From: Halorubrum sp.
Lineage (GTDB): Archaea; Halobacteriota; Halobacteria; Halobacteriales; Haloferacaceae
DNA: 48,909 bases
Reading direction: 5' to 3'
NCBI GenBank assembly: GCA_028275105.1
Contig: JAQCNI010000046.1
Span: forward strand, 1 to 48,909
Shown: piece after piece, positions 36,335 to 47,409 of the stretch
Numbering within the stretch: the first letter of the stretch is position 1
Layout of the letters: the number at the start of each line of letters is the position of its first letter
Notes under the pieces: generated by a model
The model's input: the letters and a program-made list of their open reading frames with translations, nothing else
Databases searched by the model: none
Told to the model about the DNA's origin: nothing
Translations under genes and position numbers: made by a program

Positions 36335-38536
36335 ATGGCGAGCGCCCTCGACGAGGACACCCAACAGTCGCTCGCGGCCGGACGCGAGTCCGCGAGGGCG
36401 TTCCTGCGGTCGATCCAGAAGGACCTCCAGAAGGTGTTTATCGTCTTCCTGCTGGGCTTTCTCGGGACGTTCTGGGCGCTCCGCGTGTACATCTGGGACT
36501 TCCTCAAGAAGATCACGGAGGCGAACATGTCGGCCGCGCTCGCCGACGAGGTCGACGTCATCGCGACGACGCCGTTCGAGGTGATCCTCCTCCAGGCGAA
36601 GATCGGGCTGATCGTCGGCGCGATCGTCGCGCTGCCCGGACTGGTGTATTTCGGTCGGGACGCGCTCCGTGAACGCGGGATGTGGCCGCAGTCGTCGGTG
36701 CCGCGGTGGCAACTCGCGGCGATCGGGCTCCTCGGCGTGGTCCTGTTCTCCGTCGGCGTCGGCTACGGGATCTACGCCTTCTTCCCGATCATGTTTGCGT
36801 TCCTGGCCGGGTTCGGGCTCGAAGCCGGCCTCCAACCGACGTACGGCATCGTGATGTGGACGGAGTTCATCGTCTTTCTCTCGCTGTCGTTCGGGCTGGC
36901 GGGCCAGATGCCGCTGTTGATCACCGGGCTCTCGTACGCCGAGATCGTCCAGTACGAAACGTTCCGCGAGAAATGGCGCTACGCCGTCGTCGCCATCTTC
37001 GTGTTCGGCGCGCTGTTCTCCCCGCCGGACCCGTTCACCCAGTTGATGTGGGCGTTCCCGCTGATAGCGTTGTACGGGTTCAGCCTCTACCTCGCGAAGC
37101 TGGTCGTCACCGCCAAACGGAGCTCCGACCGGATCGACGTCCTCGGGGCGGTCCGGAACCATTGGAACGTCGTCGCCGGCGCGGCCGTCCTCGGTGGGGG
37201 ATTCGTGTACGGCTTCTACGAGTACGGCGGCCAAACTGCCGTGAACGGTCTCCTCCGGCTGGTCGGCAGCAACTGGCGGTTCCTCGATCCGGGCGGGGGA
37301 CTCGGCGTCGACCCGACGACCGCCCTCGGGACGTACGCCGCCGTCTGGGCGACCGTGTTCGTCGCCATCGCGACGCTGTGGGCGGTGTACACCGACCTCG
37401 ACACGACGAGCGCGGGGTACCGGTACGGCGACCCGGCCGCCATCGACATCGGCGAACTCGACGCGGCGGGCGTGCGGGCAGCCCCGGCCGCCGCGTTCCG
37501 GGAGATGACCGAGGAGGAGTCGGCCGCGCGAGCGGAGGCGGCGATGAACGACGGCGACGTCGAGAAGGCGCGGGCGATCCTCGACCGGTTCGACGCGGTC
37601 GCCGAGGCGAACGCGGGCGACGGCGACGGAGACGGCGCGGCAGCCGGGTCGGCGGGCGCGTCCGGCGTCGTCGAAAGCGTCGAGAACCGGACCTCGCGCG
37701 CGAGTTCGACGTTCCTCTCCGAACTCACCGACGGCGACGGGGAGGAAGCCGAGGACGACATCGGCGGCTACTACACCGACATCAAGTTCATCGTCGGCTC
37801 CCTCCAGTCCCGGTCGTTCCGGCTGCTCGCGGTGTTCGGCGGCGTGATGGCGGCCACGTTCACGTGGCTGTACCTCGGCGGGCTCGCGGCAGTCAGAGCC
37901 GACCTCCAGTCCCGGGTGCCGGCCGCAGTTGGCGGCGGGATCAACATCATCACGCTCCATCCGGTCGAGGCGCTGATCTTCATGGTGAAGTTCTCGATCC
38001 TCATCGGCGGCGTCGCCGTGTTCCCCGTGCTCCTCTACTACGCGTGGCCGGCGCTCCGTGATCGCGGGTTCGTCGCCGGGCGGGCGCGACAGGTGTTCAT
38101 CTGGGCCGGCGCGCTGTTTGGCGGCCTGATCGGCGGGTTCGCGCTCGGATACGGCTACATCGCGCCCGCCATCATCGGCTGGCTCGTCACCGACGCGGCC
38201 ACCGCCGACATGATCATCACGTATCAGGTGAGCGATTTCATGTGGCTCGTCGTTTTCACCACGGTCGGGATCGGCTTCCTCGCCGACATCCCGGTGGCGA
38301 TGGTGCTGTTGAACAAGGGGGGAGTGCCCTACGACGGCTTCCGCGGACGCTGGCGCGAGGTCACGGTCGGGATCATGCTGTTTGCCGCGGTGTTTACCCC
38401 CGCGGACGTGATCACCATGTTCCTCGTGACGCTCCCGCTCATGGCTGCGTACGGGGTCGGGGTCGGCGGCCTGTTCCTCGTCACGTTCGGCGGTCGCCGG
38501 AACCTCTCGCCGCCCGCCGACCTGCTCGGTCGATAG
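36335..38536 (+). CDS. fused dual TatC translocase (TatCt-like)
   Basis: two TatC halves in one 733-aa ORF (RSIQKDLQKVFIVFLLGFLGTFWALRVYIWDF... and second half LRDRGFVAGRARQVFIWAGALFGGLIGGFALGYGY). Confidence 0.92.
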   Translation: MASALDEDTQQSLAAGRESARAFLRSIQKDLQKVFIVFLLGFLGTFWALRVYIWDFLKKITEANMSAALADEVDVIATTPFEVILLQAKIGLIVGAIVALPGLVYFGRDALRERGMWPQSSVPRWQLAAIGLLGVVLFSVGVGYGIYAFFPIMFAFLAGFGLEAGLQPTYGIVMWTEFIVFLSLSFGLAGQMPLLITGLSYAEIVQYETFREKWRYAVVAIFVFGALFSPPDPFTQLMWAFPLIALYGFSLYLAKLVVTAKRSSDRIDVLGAVRNHWNVVAGAAVLGGGFVYGFYEYGGQTAVNGLLRLVGSNWRFLDPGGGLGVDPTTALGTYAAVWATVFVAIATLWAVYTDLDTTSAGYRYGDPAAIDIGELDAAGVRAAPAAAFREMTEEESAARAEAAMNDGDVEKARAILDRFDAVAEANAGDGDGDGAAAGSAGASGVVESVENRTSRASSTFLSELTDGDGEEAEDDIGGYYTDIKFIVGSLQSRSFRLLAVFGGVMAATFTWLYLGGLAAVRADLQSRVPAAVGGGINIITLHPVEALIFMVKFSILIGGVAVFPVLLYYAWPALRDRGFVAGRARQVFIWAGALFGGLIGGFALGYGYIAPAIIGWLVTDAATADMIITYQVSDFMWLVVFTTVGIGFLADIPVAMVLLNKGGVPYDGFRGRWREVTVGIMLFAAVFTPADVITMFLVTLPLMAAYGVGVGGLFLVTFGGRRNLSPPADLLGR

Positions 38537-38626
38537 GGACCGAAGGACCTGCTCGGTCAATAGGGACCGAAGGACCTGCTCGGTCGATAGGGACCGAAGG
38601 ACCTGCTCGGTCGATAGGGACCGGAG
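38519..38626 (+). repeat. 27-bp tandem repeat x4 containing the tatCt stop codon and a TCGGTC-N6-GACCGA hairpin
   Basis: gacctgctcggtcgatagggaccgaag at 38519, 38546, 38573, 38600. Confidence 0.93.
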
Positions 38627-38730
38627 GACCGCGAGACGGGCGACGGAAGCGAACACGGAACCCGCCCCGCGCGTGAACGACCCCCGGAACCGACGGGTAT
38701 TCCCGCGCGCGCCCGCTAAACGCGATAGAA

Positions 38731-41685
38731 ATGAGCAAGGACTACATCGAGGTCCGCGGCGCGGAGGAACACAACCTCAAGGACCTCGACGTCCGGATCC
38801 CGCGCGAGGAGTTCACCGTCGTCACCGGCCTCTCGGGGTCGGGCAAGTCGTCGCTCGCGTTCGACACCGTCTACGCCGAGGGGCAGCGCCGGTACATCGA
38901 GTCGCTGTCGGCGTACGCCCGCAACTTCCTCGGACAGATGGACAAGCCGCAAGTGGAGGCGGTCGAGGGGCTCTCACCCGCGATCTCCATCGACCAGAAG
39001 AACGCCGCCAACAACCCGCGGTCGACGGTCGGTACCGTCACCGAACTCCACGACTACCTCCGGCTCCTGTACGCCCGGATCGGTACCCAGTACGACCCGA
39101 TCACCGGCGAGGAGGTCGGTGAACAGTCCGCCCAAGACATGGTGGCACAGATACTCGAGCTTTCGGACGGGACCCGTGCGAAGATCGCCGCACCGGTCGT
39201 CCGCGACCAGAAGGGGGCGTTCGAGGACCTGTTCGGGGAGCTGGTGGCCGACGGGTACGGCCGCGTCGAGGTCGACGGCCGGACGATCGACCTGACGCTC
39301 GACGACCCCGAACTCGACCAGAACTACGACCACACGATCGACGTGATCGTCGACCGCGTGACCGTCTCGCCCGACGCTCGCTCGCGGATCACCGACTCGG
39401 TGGAGACCGCCTTGGAGGAGGCCGGCGGCGCGCTCAAGCTGATCGTTCCGAGTCCGCCGGAGGACGTACCGTTCGTCTCGAACGCCCGATCGACCGGCTC
39501 GCTCGCCGAGGACGCCGACGGCGACGACCGGCTCGTCGTCGAGTTCTCCGAGGAGCTCGGTAACCCCAACTCCGACTTCCAGTTCTCCGAGGTCGAGACG
39601 CGCTCGTTCTCCTTCAACAGCCCGTACGGCGCCTGTCCCGAGTGCGAGGGGATCGGCTCCACGAAGGAGGTCGACGAGGGGCTCGTGGTCGAGGACCCCT
39701 CGAAGCCGCTCAAACACGTCTTCGAACCGTGGAGCTACGACCGAACCTACTATTCGCGACAGCTCGACAACGTCGCCGACCACTTCGGCGTCTCGCTTTC
39801 GACCCCCTTCGAGGAGCTGGATGGGTCGATTCGCCGGCAGTTCCTCCACGGCACCGACGACCTGGTCCACTTCGAGTGGACTACGAAGAACGGCATCCGC
39901 GAGAAGACCGAGCGGTTCGAGGGCGTCATCCCGAACTTAGCGCGCCGTCACGTCGAGACGGACTCCGAGCGTGCCCGCGACCACATCGAGGAGTTCATGG
40001 CCGTGACGACGTGCCCGGAGTGTGACGGGACCCGCCTGAAAGCACAGTCGCGACACGTGCTCGTCGACGGAACGCCGATCACCGCGGTGAATCGGATGTC
40101 GATCGCCGACGCCCGCGCGCACTTCGAGGGGATGGAGGCGCGGCTCACCGAGCGCGAGACCACCATCGCGACGGAGATTCTCAAGGAGATCCGCGCGCGG
40201 CTCGGCTTCATGGAGGAGGTCGGCCTGGAGTACCTCACGCTCGACCGGGAAGCGTCGACGCTCTCGGGCGGCGAGAGCCAGCGCATCCGGCTCGCGACGC
40301 AGGTCGGCTCCGGGCTCGTCGGCGTGCTCTACGTCCTCGACGAGCCGTCGATCGGACTCCACCAGCGCGATAACGACCGCCTGCTCAACACGCTCACCGG
40401 GCTCCGGGACCTCGGGAACACCCTCATCGTCGTCGAGCACGACGAGGAGACGATGCGCCGCGCCGACGAGATCATCGACATGGGGCCCGGCCCCGGCAAG
40501 CGCGGCGGCGAGGTCGTCGCGCAGGGCGACTTCGACGACATCGTCGCGGCCGACGAGTCGGTCACCGCCGACTACCTCGCGGGACGGAGGGAGATCCCGG
40601 TGCCCGAGCAGCGCCGCGAACCGGATGGGAAGCTGACGGTGCGGGGCGCCCGCCAACACAACCTCACGGACCTCGACGTGTCGATCCCGCTCGGCACGCT
40701 GACGACCGTCACGGGCGTCTCCGGCTCCGGGAAGTCGACGCTGATCCACGACATCCTTTATAAAGGACTCGCCCGCGAGATGAACGACAACACCTCGGTC
40801 GACCCCGGCGAACACGACGCGATCGAGGGGATCGAGGGGATCGAGACGGTGCGGCTCATCGACCAGTCACCGATCGGCCGGACGCCACGGTCGAACCCCG
40901 CGACGTACACGGACGTGTTCGACTACGTCCGCGAGCTGTTCGCGGAGACGAAGCTCTCCAAGCGCCGCGGCTACGAGAAGGGTCGGTTCTCGTTTAACGT
41001 GAAGGGCGGTCGCTGCGAGGAGTGTGGCGGGCAGGGGACGGTCAAAATCGAGATGAACTTCCTCTCGGACGTGTACGTCCCCTGCGAGCAGTGCGGCGGG
41101 GCCCGCTACAACGACGAGACGCTCGACGTGACGTACAAGGACGCGACGATCGCGGACGTCCTCGACATGAGCGTCGCCGAGGCGTACGAGTTCTTCGAGA
41201 GCCACTCGGGGCTCCGGCGGCGCCTCGGGCTCCTGAAGGACGTCGGGCTCGGCTACATGGAGCTGGGCCAGCCCTCGACGACGCTGTCCGGCGGGGAGGC
41301 CCAGCGCGTGAAGCTCGCCGAGGAGCTCGGCAAGAAGTCGACCGGCGACACGCTATATCTCCTCGACGAGCCGACGACGGGACTCCACAAGGAGGACGAG
41401 CGGAAGCTGATCGACGTGCTCCACCGGCTCGTCGACGCGGGCAACACGGTCGTCGTCATCGAGCACGAGCTCGACCTCGTGAAGAACGCCGACCGCGTGA
41501 TCGATCTCGGTCCGGAGGGTGGCGAGGGCGGCGGCGAACTGGTCGCGAACGGAACGCCCGAGTCGGTCGCCCGCGACGACGGCTCGCACACCGGCCGGTA
41601 TCTCCGCGATCTCCTCCCCGACGTCGACCTCGCGGGACCGCGGAGCGACCGGCGGAAGCCCGCGACGGCCGCGGACGACGACTGA
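38731..41685 (+). CDS. uvrA: excinuclease ABC subunit UvrA
   Basis: [68 protein letters not shown]; zinc-finger CxxC pairs. Confidence 0.97.
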   Translation: MSKDYIEVRGAEEHNLKDLDVRIPREEFTVVTGLSGSGKSSLAFDTVYAEGQRRYIESLSAYARNFLGQMDKPQVEAVEGLSPAISIDQKNAANNPRSTVGTVTELHDYLRLLYARIGTQYDPITGEEVGEQSAQDMVAQILELSDGTRAKIAAPVVRDQKGAFEDLFGELVADGYGRVEVDGRTIDLTLDDPELDQNYDHTIDVIVDRVTVSPDARSRITDSVETALEEAGGALKLIVPSPPEDVPFVSNARSTGSLAEDADGDDRLVVEFSEELGNPNSDFQFSEVETRSFSFNSPYGACPECEGIGSTKEVDEGLVVEDPSKPLKHVFEPWSYDRTYYSRQLDNVADHFGVSLSTPFEELDGSIRRQFLHGTDDLVHFEWTTKNGIREKTERFEGVIPNLARRHVETDSERARDHIEEFMAVTTCPECDGTRLKAQSRHVLVDGTPITAVNRMSIADARAHFEGMEARLTERETTIATEILKEIRARLGFMEEVGLEYLTLDREASTLSGGESQRIRLATQVGSGLVGVLYVLDEPSIGLHQRDNDRLLNTLTGLRDLGNTLIVVEHDEETMRRADEIIDMGPGPGKRGGEVVAQGDFDDIVAADESVTADYLAGRREIPVPEQRREPDGKLTVRGARQHNLTDLDVSIPLGTLTTVTGVSGSGKSTLIHDILYKGLAREMNDNTSVDPGEHDAIEGIEGIETVRLIDQSPIGRTPRSNPATYTDVFDYVRELFAETKLSKRRGYEKGRFSFNVKGGRCEECGGQGTVKIEMNFLSDVYVPCEQCGGARYNDETLDVTYKDATIADVLDMSVAEAYEFFESHSGLRRRLGLLKDVGLGYMELGQPSTTLSGGEAQRVKLAEELGKKSTGDTLYLLDEPTTGLHKEDERKLIDVLHRLVDAGNTVVVIEHELDLVKNADRVIDLGPEGGEGGGELVANGTPESVARDDGSHTGRYLRDLLPDVDLAGPRSDRRKPATAADDD

Positions 41686-41717
41686 ACGACGCCGTCGGCC
41701 ACCGGTGTCCTCGTCGA

Positions 41718-41965
41718 TGGCAACGACGAGCCGGACGGTGGCGAACGTCGAGGCGATACTGGAGGCGGCCGGCACGGACCCGGACTCGATCGTCACGGCG
41801 ACGGTGTCCCTCACGGACATGGACGACTACGAGGACGTGAACGAGGCGTATCGGTCATCCCTGAGCGAGCCGTACCCGGCCAGGACCTGCGTCGAGGTGT
41901 CGCGGCTCCCCGCCCCGCTCGACGTGGAGATAACGGTGAGCGCCGAACTCGACGGGGACGCGTAA
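41718..41965 (+). pseudogene. ridA: N-terminally truncated RidA/YjgF-family protein
   Basis: TVANVEAILEAAGTDPDSIVTATVSLTDMDDYEDVNEAYRSSLSEPYPARTCVEVSRLPAPLDVEITVSAEL matches only the C-terminal part; N-terminal beta strands missing. Confidence 0.72.
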
Positions 41966-42005
41966 CGGCGGGCCGAGAGCGTCGACGAGGTGGGCGGAAC
42001 CGGGG

Positions 42006-44066
42006 TCAGAACTTCTCCAAGAGGGCCGCATAGAACCCGTCGTCGCGGTCGGCAAGCTTCTCGACGATGAGCTCCGGCGTCGACCGCGCGAGGTGCCCCT
42101 CCCGCGGCGAGCGGTTCACGCGAAGGTCACCATCGACGAGTCCGACCGCCTCGATCCCGTCGACCGCGACGTCGAAGTCGGCCGCCCCCCGGATCTCCCG
42201 AGCGAGGTGCGAGACGAAGACGGCGGTCGCGTCCCGATCGTCGAGCGCCTCCAGGATGCCCGCGATGATCTTCGCCGACGCACCCGGCTCCGTGATCGAC
42301 TCCAGCTCGTCGACGAGAACGAGCCGGCCGTCCGCACCCTCGACGAGGTCGCCGAAGTCGCGTAGCGTCGCCTCGAACGCGCCGGCGTCGAGGGTGCCCG
42401 ACGATTTCTCGTAGTAGTGGAGCTCCTCGAACCGGTCGAGTTCGACCCGGTCGACGGGAACCGGCAGCCCCATCTGCGCGAGGAGGACCACGAGCGCGAC
42501 CAAGTCGAGCGTCGACGTCTTGCCGCCGGAGTTCACGCCGGAAAGGAGCCTGACCCCGTCGACCGCGTAGTCGACCGGCTCGACGTCCGCAAACTCGACG
42601 TCGAGCAGCGGCGAACGGCCCCCCTCGATCCCGACGGCAGGGGTCGTGGATCCGTCGGGGTCGGCCCCGTCGCCGGCTTCGAGTTCGGCGTCGGCGGTCG
42701 CGTCCACTCCGTGAACGATGGGCATCGCGCAGTCGAAATCGCGGGCGAACCGGGCGATCGCCAGCTCGACGTCGAGTTCGAGCGCGTCACGTACGAGGCT
42801 CGCAACCGGACCGCGGAGCTCGCCGAGATCGGCCGCAAGCTCCGCCTTCAGCCGCGCGGCCCGTCGGTCGCGGCCGGCGGCCAGTTCGGTCCGGAGCCGG
42901 GAGACGGCCGCCTCGTCGCGTTCCACCGGGAACGTCGGGTCACCGCCGAAAACGCGCTCTGCGAGGTCGGTCTCCGCCGGTTCCAGTTCGAGCGCGTCGA
43001 CGAGCTGCTCGCGGGCACGCTCGACGGCCGTGTCGTACTCGTCGGCGAGCTCGCGGTTGAGCAGGGAGTCGACGCGGGCCCCCTGTTCGACGAGCGAGAG
43101 GAAGTCGGTTCCCTCGATGGTGACGTCGCGCTCGCGGATGGCGTCCCGGAGGTGGTCCTCCGCGACCGACTCGGCGGTCGAGACCGCGACGTCGAGGTCG
43201 TCGACCGCGGCGGTCAGGCGGTCAAGCTCCGCGTCGCCGACGACCGTCCCGTCGTCGTCCAGCCGGGCAAGCGCGTCGCGGAGGGCGTCGGTGTCGACGG
43301 CGTCCGACATGCCACCGTCGCCGGCGCCGACCGTCCCGCCCGCGGCCTCGTGGACCGTGGCCGCCGCCTCCAGCCGCTCGCGGTTCCCGGCGAAGAACGC
43401 CAACAGCCGCTCCGGGACCGTCTCCGCCGGATTCTCGAGCGCGTCCGGCCGGACGCGGACGTCGCCCTCCACGTCGAGTCCGGCAAACTCCGCGTCGAGG
43501 ACGATCACCGTGGCGTACGACCGACCGAGTTCCGAGACGTCCCGGGCGTTCTCGACGGTCTCGACGGAGAGTTCGGGGGCCGCGGACTCCGCGTGCGCGA
43601 GCGTCTCCGCGTCGGCGGTCGCGAGGCACCGGTCCCGGACCCGAACGGTGTCGGGCGCTTCGAGCGGTTCGACCCCGTCGAGCGCGTCGCGGACGGCGGG
43701 GGCCGGGTCGCGCTCGATGGCCGACGAGACGAACGCTTGCGCCTCCGCGATCCGGGAGGCGGACGCGCTCGGGTAGAACGTTTCCAGCCGCTTCTCGGCG
43801 TAGTCGGTGACCGCGCGCGCTTGGAGGAGGCCGAGCGCGTCGCGGTACACCGCCCGGGCGCGATCGGTCGCCAGCAGCCGGCCCGTATCCTCGTGCCGGC
43901 GACGGATCGCGCCGCGGGCGACGCGAGCCGCCCGCGCCTCGCTTACGCCCGGCGCGCGAGCGATCGCGGCGACGTCGCCCGACTCGACCGTCGCGACCGG
44001 GTCATCGAGTTCGCGGAGCGCCTCGGCGGTCTTCTCGCCGACGCCGGGGATCGCCTCCAACTCCAT
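42006..44066 (-). CDS. helix-hairpin-helix plus MutS-like ATPase (MutS2/MutS5-type)
   Basis: MELEAIPGVGEKTAEALREL HhH; SGVNSGGKTSTLDLVALVVLLAQMGLPVP, RLVLVDELESITEPGASAKIIAGILEAL, VFVSHL. Confidence 0.88.
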   Translation of the reverse strand: MELEAIPGVGEKTAEALRELDDPVATVESGDVAAIARAPGVSEARAARVARGAIRRRHEDTGRLLATDRARAVYRDALGLLQARAVTDYAEKRLETFYPSASASRIAEAQAFVSSAIERDPAPAVRDALDGVEPLEAPDTVRVRDRCLATADAETLAHAESAAPELSVETVENARDVSELGRSYATVIVLDAEFAGLDVEGDVRVRPDALENPAETVPERLLAFFAGNRERLEAAATVHEAAGGTVGAGDGGMSDAVDTDALRDALARLDDDGTVVGDAELDRLTAAVDDLDVAVSTAESVAEDHLRDAIRERDVTIEGTDFLSLVEQGARVDSLLNRELADEYDTAVERAREQLVDALELEPAETDLAERVFGGDPTFPVERDEAAVSRLRTELAAGRDRRAARLKAELAADLGELRGPVASLVRDALELDVELAIARFARDFDCAMPIVHGVDATADAELEAGDGADPDGSTTPAVGIEGGRSPLLDVEFADVEPVDYAVDGVRLLSGVNSGGKTSTLDLVALVVLLAQMGLPVPVDRVELDRFEELHYYEKSSGTLDAGAFEATLRDFGDLVEGADGRLVLVDELESITEPGASAKIIAGILEALDDRDATAVFVSHLAREIRGAADFDVAVDGIEAVGLVDGDLRVNRSPREGHLARSTPELIVEKLADRDDGFYAALLEKF

Positions 44067-44231
44067 CCGTTCGCGGGTATCGCGGCGACGCGCAAAAGCA
44101 TGAGGGTCCCCATCGATGACGGCGGATCCCCGCCGATGGGGGAGCGCCCCCGCAAACGGGACTGTTCTCGCCGATAGGGACCGCCCCGCCGACGGCGACG
44201 CCCTTTTTCCCCCCGGTCACAAATCGCGCCC

Positions 44232-45185
44232 ATGACGCGAAACGCGCTCGACGCCGACGGGGACGCCGCCCTGTCGGGCGAAACGGCCGCCAAGGCCCGG
44301 GCCGCACGCGACGCGCTCGCGGACCACGACGGCGTCGTGGTCGCCTTCTCCGGGGGGGTCGACTCCTCTGTCGTCGCCGCGCTCGCCCACGACGTGCTCG
44401 GCGAGAACGCGGTTGCGTGTACCGCACGAAGCGAGACGTTACCGGCGGCCGAGCTCGACGACGCGAAACGGGTCGCCGGGGAGATCGGGATCCGCCACGA
44501 CACGGTGACGTTCTCCGAGCTCGACGACCCCGACTTCGTCGCCAACGACGGCGACCGGTGTTACCACTGCCGGACGATGCGGCTCGGCCGGATGTACGAC
44601 CACGCCCGCGAACTCGGGATCGACACCGTCTGTGACGGGACGAACGCCGACGACCCGGGGGGTGGGCACCGACCGGGGCTGCGCGCGGTCGACGAACTCG
44701 ACGTCGCCTCGCCGCTGCTTGACACCGGGATCACCAAGGGAGAGGTCCGCGAGATCGCCGCGGCCTACGGGCTCTCGGTGGCCGACAAACCCTCGATGGC
44801 GTGTCTCTCCTCACGGATCCCGACCGGACTGGCGGTGACCGAGGAGCGGCTCACCCGGATCGAGAAGGCCGAGCGCCTGCTCCGCGAGTGGGGGTTCGAG
44901 GGGTTCCGCGTCCGCGACCACGACGGGCTCGCGCGGGTGGAGATCGCGCCCGACGAGCTGGATCGCGCGCTCGATCCCGCCTTCGCCGACGCGGTCCACG
45001 AACACCTGACCGACATCGGCTTCGAGTACGTGACCCTCGACATGGCCGGATATCGAACCGGCAGCGTGAGTCCGGGGAGTTCGGAGGGTGACTCGGCCGA
45101 CGATACGGCGGCGGGCACGGTCGACGGGGAGGAGGCTAACGGCGCATCCGACGAAGCCGATCTGGGCCGTCGCTATCCGCGGTAG
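44232..45185 (+). CDS. larE: ATP-dependent sacrificial sulfur transferase LarE
   Basis: VVVAFSGGVDSSVVAALAHDVLG PP-loop, YHCRTMRLGRMYDHARELGIDTVCDGTNADD, DKPSMACLSSRIPTG. Confidence 0.93.
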   Translation: MTRNALDADGDAALSGETAAKARAARDALADHDGVVVAFSGGVDSSVVAALAHDVLGENAVACTARSETLPAAELDDAKRVAGEIGIRHDTVTFSELDDPDFVANDGDRCYHCRTMRLGRMYDHARELGIDTVCDGTNADDPGGGHRPGLRAVDELDVASPLLDTGITKGEVREIAAAYGLSVADKPSMACLSSRIPTGLAVTEERLTRIEKAERLLREWGFEGFRVRDHDGLARVEIAPDELDRALDPAFADAVHEHLTDIGFEYVTLDMAGYRTGSVSPGSSEGDSADDTAAGTVDGEEANGASDEADLGRRYPR

Positions 45186-45314
45186 CGCGGCTCGCCGGAC
45201 GACGACCGCGCGGACCGCCGTGGCCGCGTTGCCCGTCGCGGCGAGGACCGGTCGGGACCCCGTCGCCGACCCGGGACCGAAACCCTCTCGACGGTCCCGC
45301 TCCATACGACGGTC

Positions 45315-45587
45315 GTGAGCGAGACCGAGGACGCCGGCGGGGTTCCGATCACGATATACACCCGCAAGGACTGCTCGCTGTGTGTCGCCGCTCGTGAGAC
45401 GGTCGAGCGGGTCGCGGCGGACGCCGGGGTCGATATCGACCTCGACATGGTCGACGTCGACGAGGACCCCGACCTCGCGGCCGAGTACGGCGAGCGCGTC
45501 CCGTACGTGTTCGTCGACGGCCACCCGTCGTTCAAGTACGAAGTCGACGAACGGGAGCTCAGGCTGAAACTGCGGTCGGCGACGTAG
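45315..45587 (+). CDS. glutaredoxin-family protein (CSLC motif), GTG start
   Basis: PITIYTRKDCSLCVAARETVERVA, ERVPYVFVDGHPSFKYEVDERELR. Confidence 0.87.
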   Translation: MSETEDAGGVPITIYTRKDCSLCVAARETVERVAADAGVDIDLDMVDVDEDPDLAAEYGERVPYVFVDGHPSFKYEVDERELRLKLRSAT

Positions 45588-45634
45588 GGCCGCGGGCGGA
45601 CACCTATTTGTTCGGCCGTGACGATGGAACGGTC

Positions 45635-46858
45635 ATGACGGCATCACGCGCGCCGGCCGAACCGTCGGTCCGCGAGTTCGAGGCGAGGGTGGAACGCGTC
45701 GACGGCCGGGAGGTCGTCCTCGATGAGACGTGCTTCTACCCGGAAGCGGGCGGCCAGCCGGCGGACCGGGGGACGCTTGCCGGCGTCGTCGTCGACGACG
45801 TGATCGAACGCGACGGCGACGTCGTCCACGTCCTCGCCGACGGGCCCGGAGACGGAACCTCGGGAGGGATCGACGGCGGCGGGACGGTGGCGGGCGTCAT
45901 CGACGACGAGTTCCGGACGTACTGTGCCCGGGCACACACGGCCTCGCACGTGCTTTACGGCGCGGCCCGTCGGATCTGTGACGACCTCGGCTACGCCGGC
46001 TTCGACATCTCCCCGGAGAAGGTCCGGGTCGACCTGACGACCGCGGAGCCGATCGACGACGACGACCTGGTCGAACTCGAACGCCTCTCGAATCGGGCGG
46101 TCTGGGATTCACGGTCGGTCGACTGGGAGACGCTCCCCGAGGCGGAGGCCCGCGCGGTCGACGGGGTCGCGTTCAACACCAAGACGGAGGAGGGCGCGAT
46201 GGACGGCGGGGCCGTCCGCGTCGTCACGATCGAGGACTGGGACGTGGCCGCCTGCGGCGGGACCCATGTCGGGAACACGGCGGAGATCGGGACGATCGAA
46301 GCGCTCGGCCGGTCGAACCCCGGCGAGGGGGTGACCCGCGTCGAGTTTGCGGTCGGCCCGACCGCGATCGACCGCGACGCCGCGGTCCACGCGGCCGCGC
46401 TGGAGGCCGCGGCGGCAGCGGACACGAACGTCGTCGGACTTCCCGACGCAGTCGGGCGGTTCCGCGAGAAGACCGAACGACTCGAGTCGGAGCTCCAGGC
46501 GGCGAAATCCGCGCTCCTCCGTGGTCGACTGGGCGAGTTTTCGACGGCGACGGTCGACGGGGAGACGTGGGCGATCGGTACCGTCGCCGACGTCGATCCG
46601 AACGATCTCCGGGAGCCGGCCGAGTCGCTGGTCGAGGGCGGGACCGCGACCGACGCCGTCGCGGCGGTCGGGACCGGAAGCGCGCCGTTCCTCGTGATCG
46701 CGGCCGCGCCCGACGCGGCGGCCGACGCGGGCGACGTCGTCGCGGAGGCGACCGACGAGTTCGGCGGCGGCGGGGGCGGCGGCCCGACGTTCGCGCAGGG
46801 CGGCGGGCTCGACGCCGACGCCGATGCGGTCGCCGCGTGGCTCCGGGAGCGACGATGA
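45635..46858 (+). CDS. alanyl-tRNA editing protein AlaX (long form with DHHA1)
   Basis: LDETCFYPEAGGQPADRGTL, HTASHVLYGA, AACGGTHVGNTAEIG; GGGGGGPTFAQGGG DHHA1 tail. Confidence 0.93.
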   Translation: MTASRAPAEPSVREFEARVERVDGREVVLDETCFYPEAGGQPADRGTLAGVVVDDVIERDGDVVHVLADGPGDGTSGGIDGGGTVAGVIDDEFRTYCARAHTASHVLYGAARRICDDLGYAGFDISPEKVRVDLTTAEPIDDDDLVELERLSNRAVWDSRSVDWETLPEAEARAVDGVAFNTKTEEGAMDGGAVRVVTIEDWDVAACGGTHVGNTAEIGTIEALGRSNPGEGVTRVEFAVGPTAIDRDAAVHAAALEAAAAADTNVVGLPDAVGRFREKTERLESELQAAKSALLRGRLGEFSTATVDGETWAIGTVADVDPNDLREPAESLVEGGTATDAVAAVGTGSAPFLVIAAAPDAAADAGDVVAEATDEFGGGGGGGPTFAQGGGLDADADAVAAWLRERR

Positions 46859-47409
46859 CCGACGTCTTCGCCGCCGCCGACGCGGTCGTGTACGACCTCG
46901 ACGGGACCCTCGTCGAGCTCGCGGTCGACTGGGACGCCGTCGCCGACGACGTCGCCGGCGTGTACGCCGCCAACGCGCTGGTACCGCCGACCGGGGACCT
47001 CTGGTCGCACCTTGACGCCGCCGGGGAGTACGGGATCGCCGACCCGGTCGAGGCCGCGGTTGCCGGTCACGAACGGCGGGGCGCGCGCGAGTCGCCCGGA
47101 CTGCCGCTCGGGGACTGGCTGGCCGCCGGCGACGATGGCCGGCCGGCGGCGGTCTGCTCGCTCAACTGCGAGGCGGCCTGCCGGATCGCCGTCGAAACGC
47201 ACGGGCTCGACGACGCGGTCGGCGCCGTGATCGGTCGCGACACCGTCGAGAACCACAAGCCGGACCCCGAGCCGTTGCTCGCGGCGACCGAGGCGCTCGA
47301 CGTCGACCCGGCGCGGGCCGTCTTCGTCGGCGACTCCGCCAGCGACCGAGTCACCGCCGAGCGCGCGGGCGTCCCGTTCGTGTGGGCCGCCGACGCGATC
47401 GGTGAGTAA
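46855..47409 (+). CDS. HAD-superfamily hydrolase
   Basis: AVVYDLDGTLVELAVDW, CSLNCEAACRIAVE, ENHKPDPEPLLAAT, VFVGDSASDRVTAERAGV; ATGA overlap with AlaX gene. Confidence 0.92.
   Translation: MTDVFAAADAVVYDLDGTLVELAVDWDAVADDVAGVYAANALVPPTGDLWSHLDAAGEYGIADPVEAAVAGHERRGARESPGLPLGDWLAAGDDGRPAAVCSLNCEAACRIAVETHGLDDAVGAVIGRDTVENHKPDPEPLLAATEALDVDPARAVFVGDSASDRVTAERAGVPFVWAADAIGE

Noticed and set aside
36173-38656. 827-aa antisense ORF opposite dual-tatC
   Set aside because: Highly charged, His/Arg/Asp-rich antisense frame typical of GC-rich haloarchaeal DNA; lies entirely over a well-supported TatCt gene.
42417-44177. 586-aa plus-strand ORF opposite the MutS-like gene
   Set aside because: Shadow ORF; composition is the complement of the MutS-like coding frame, no recognisable domain.
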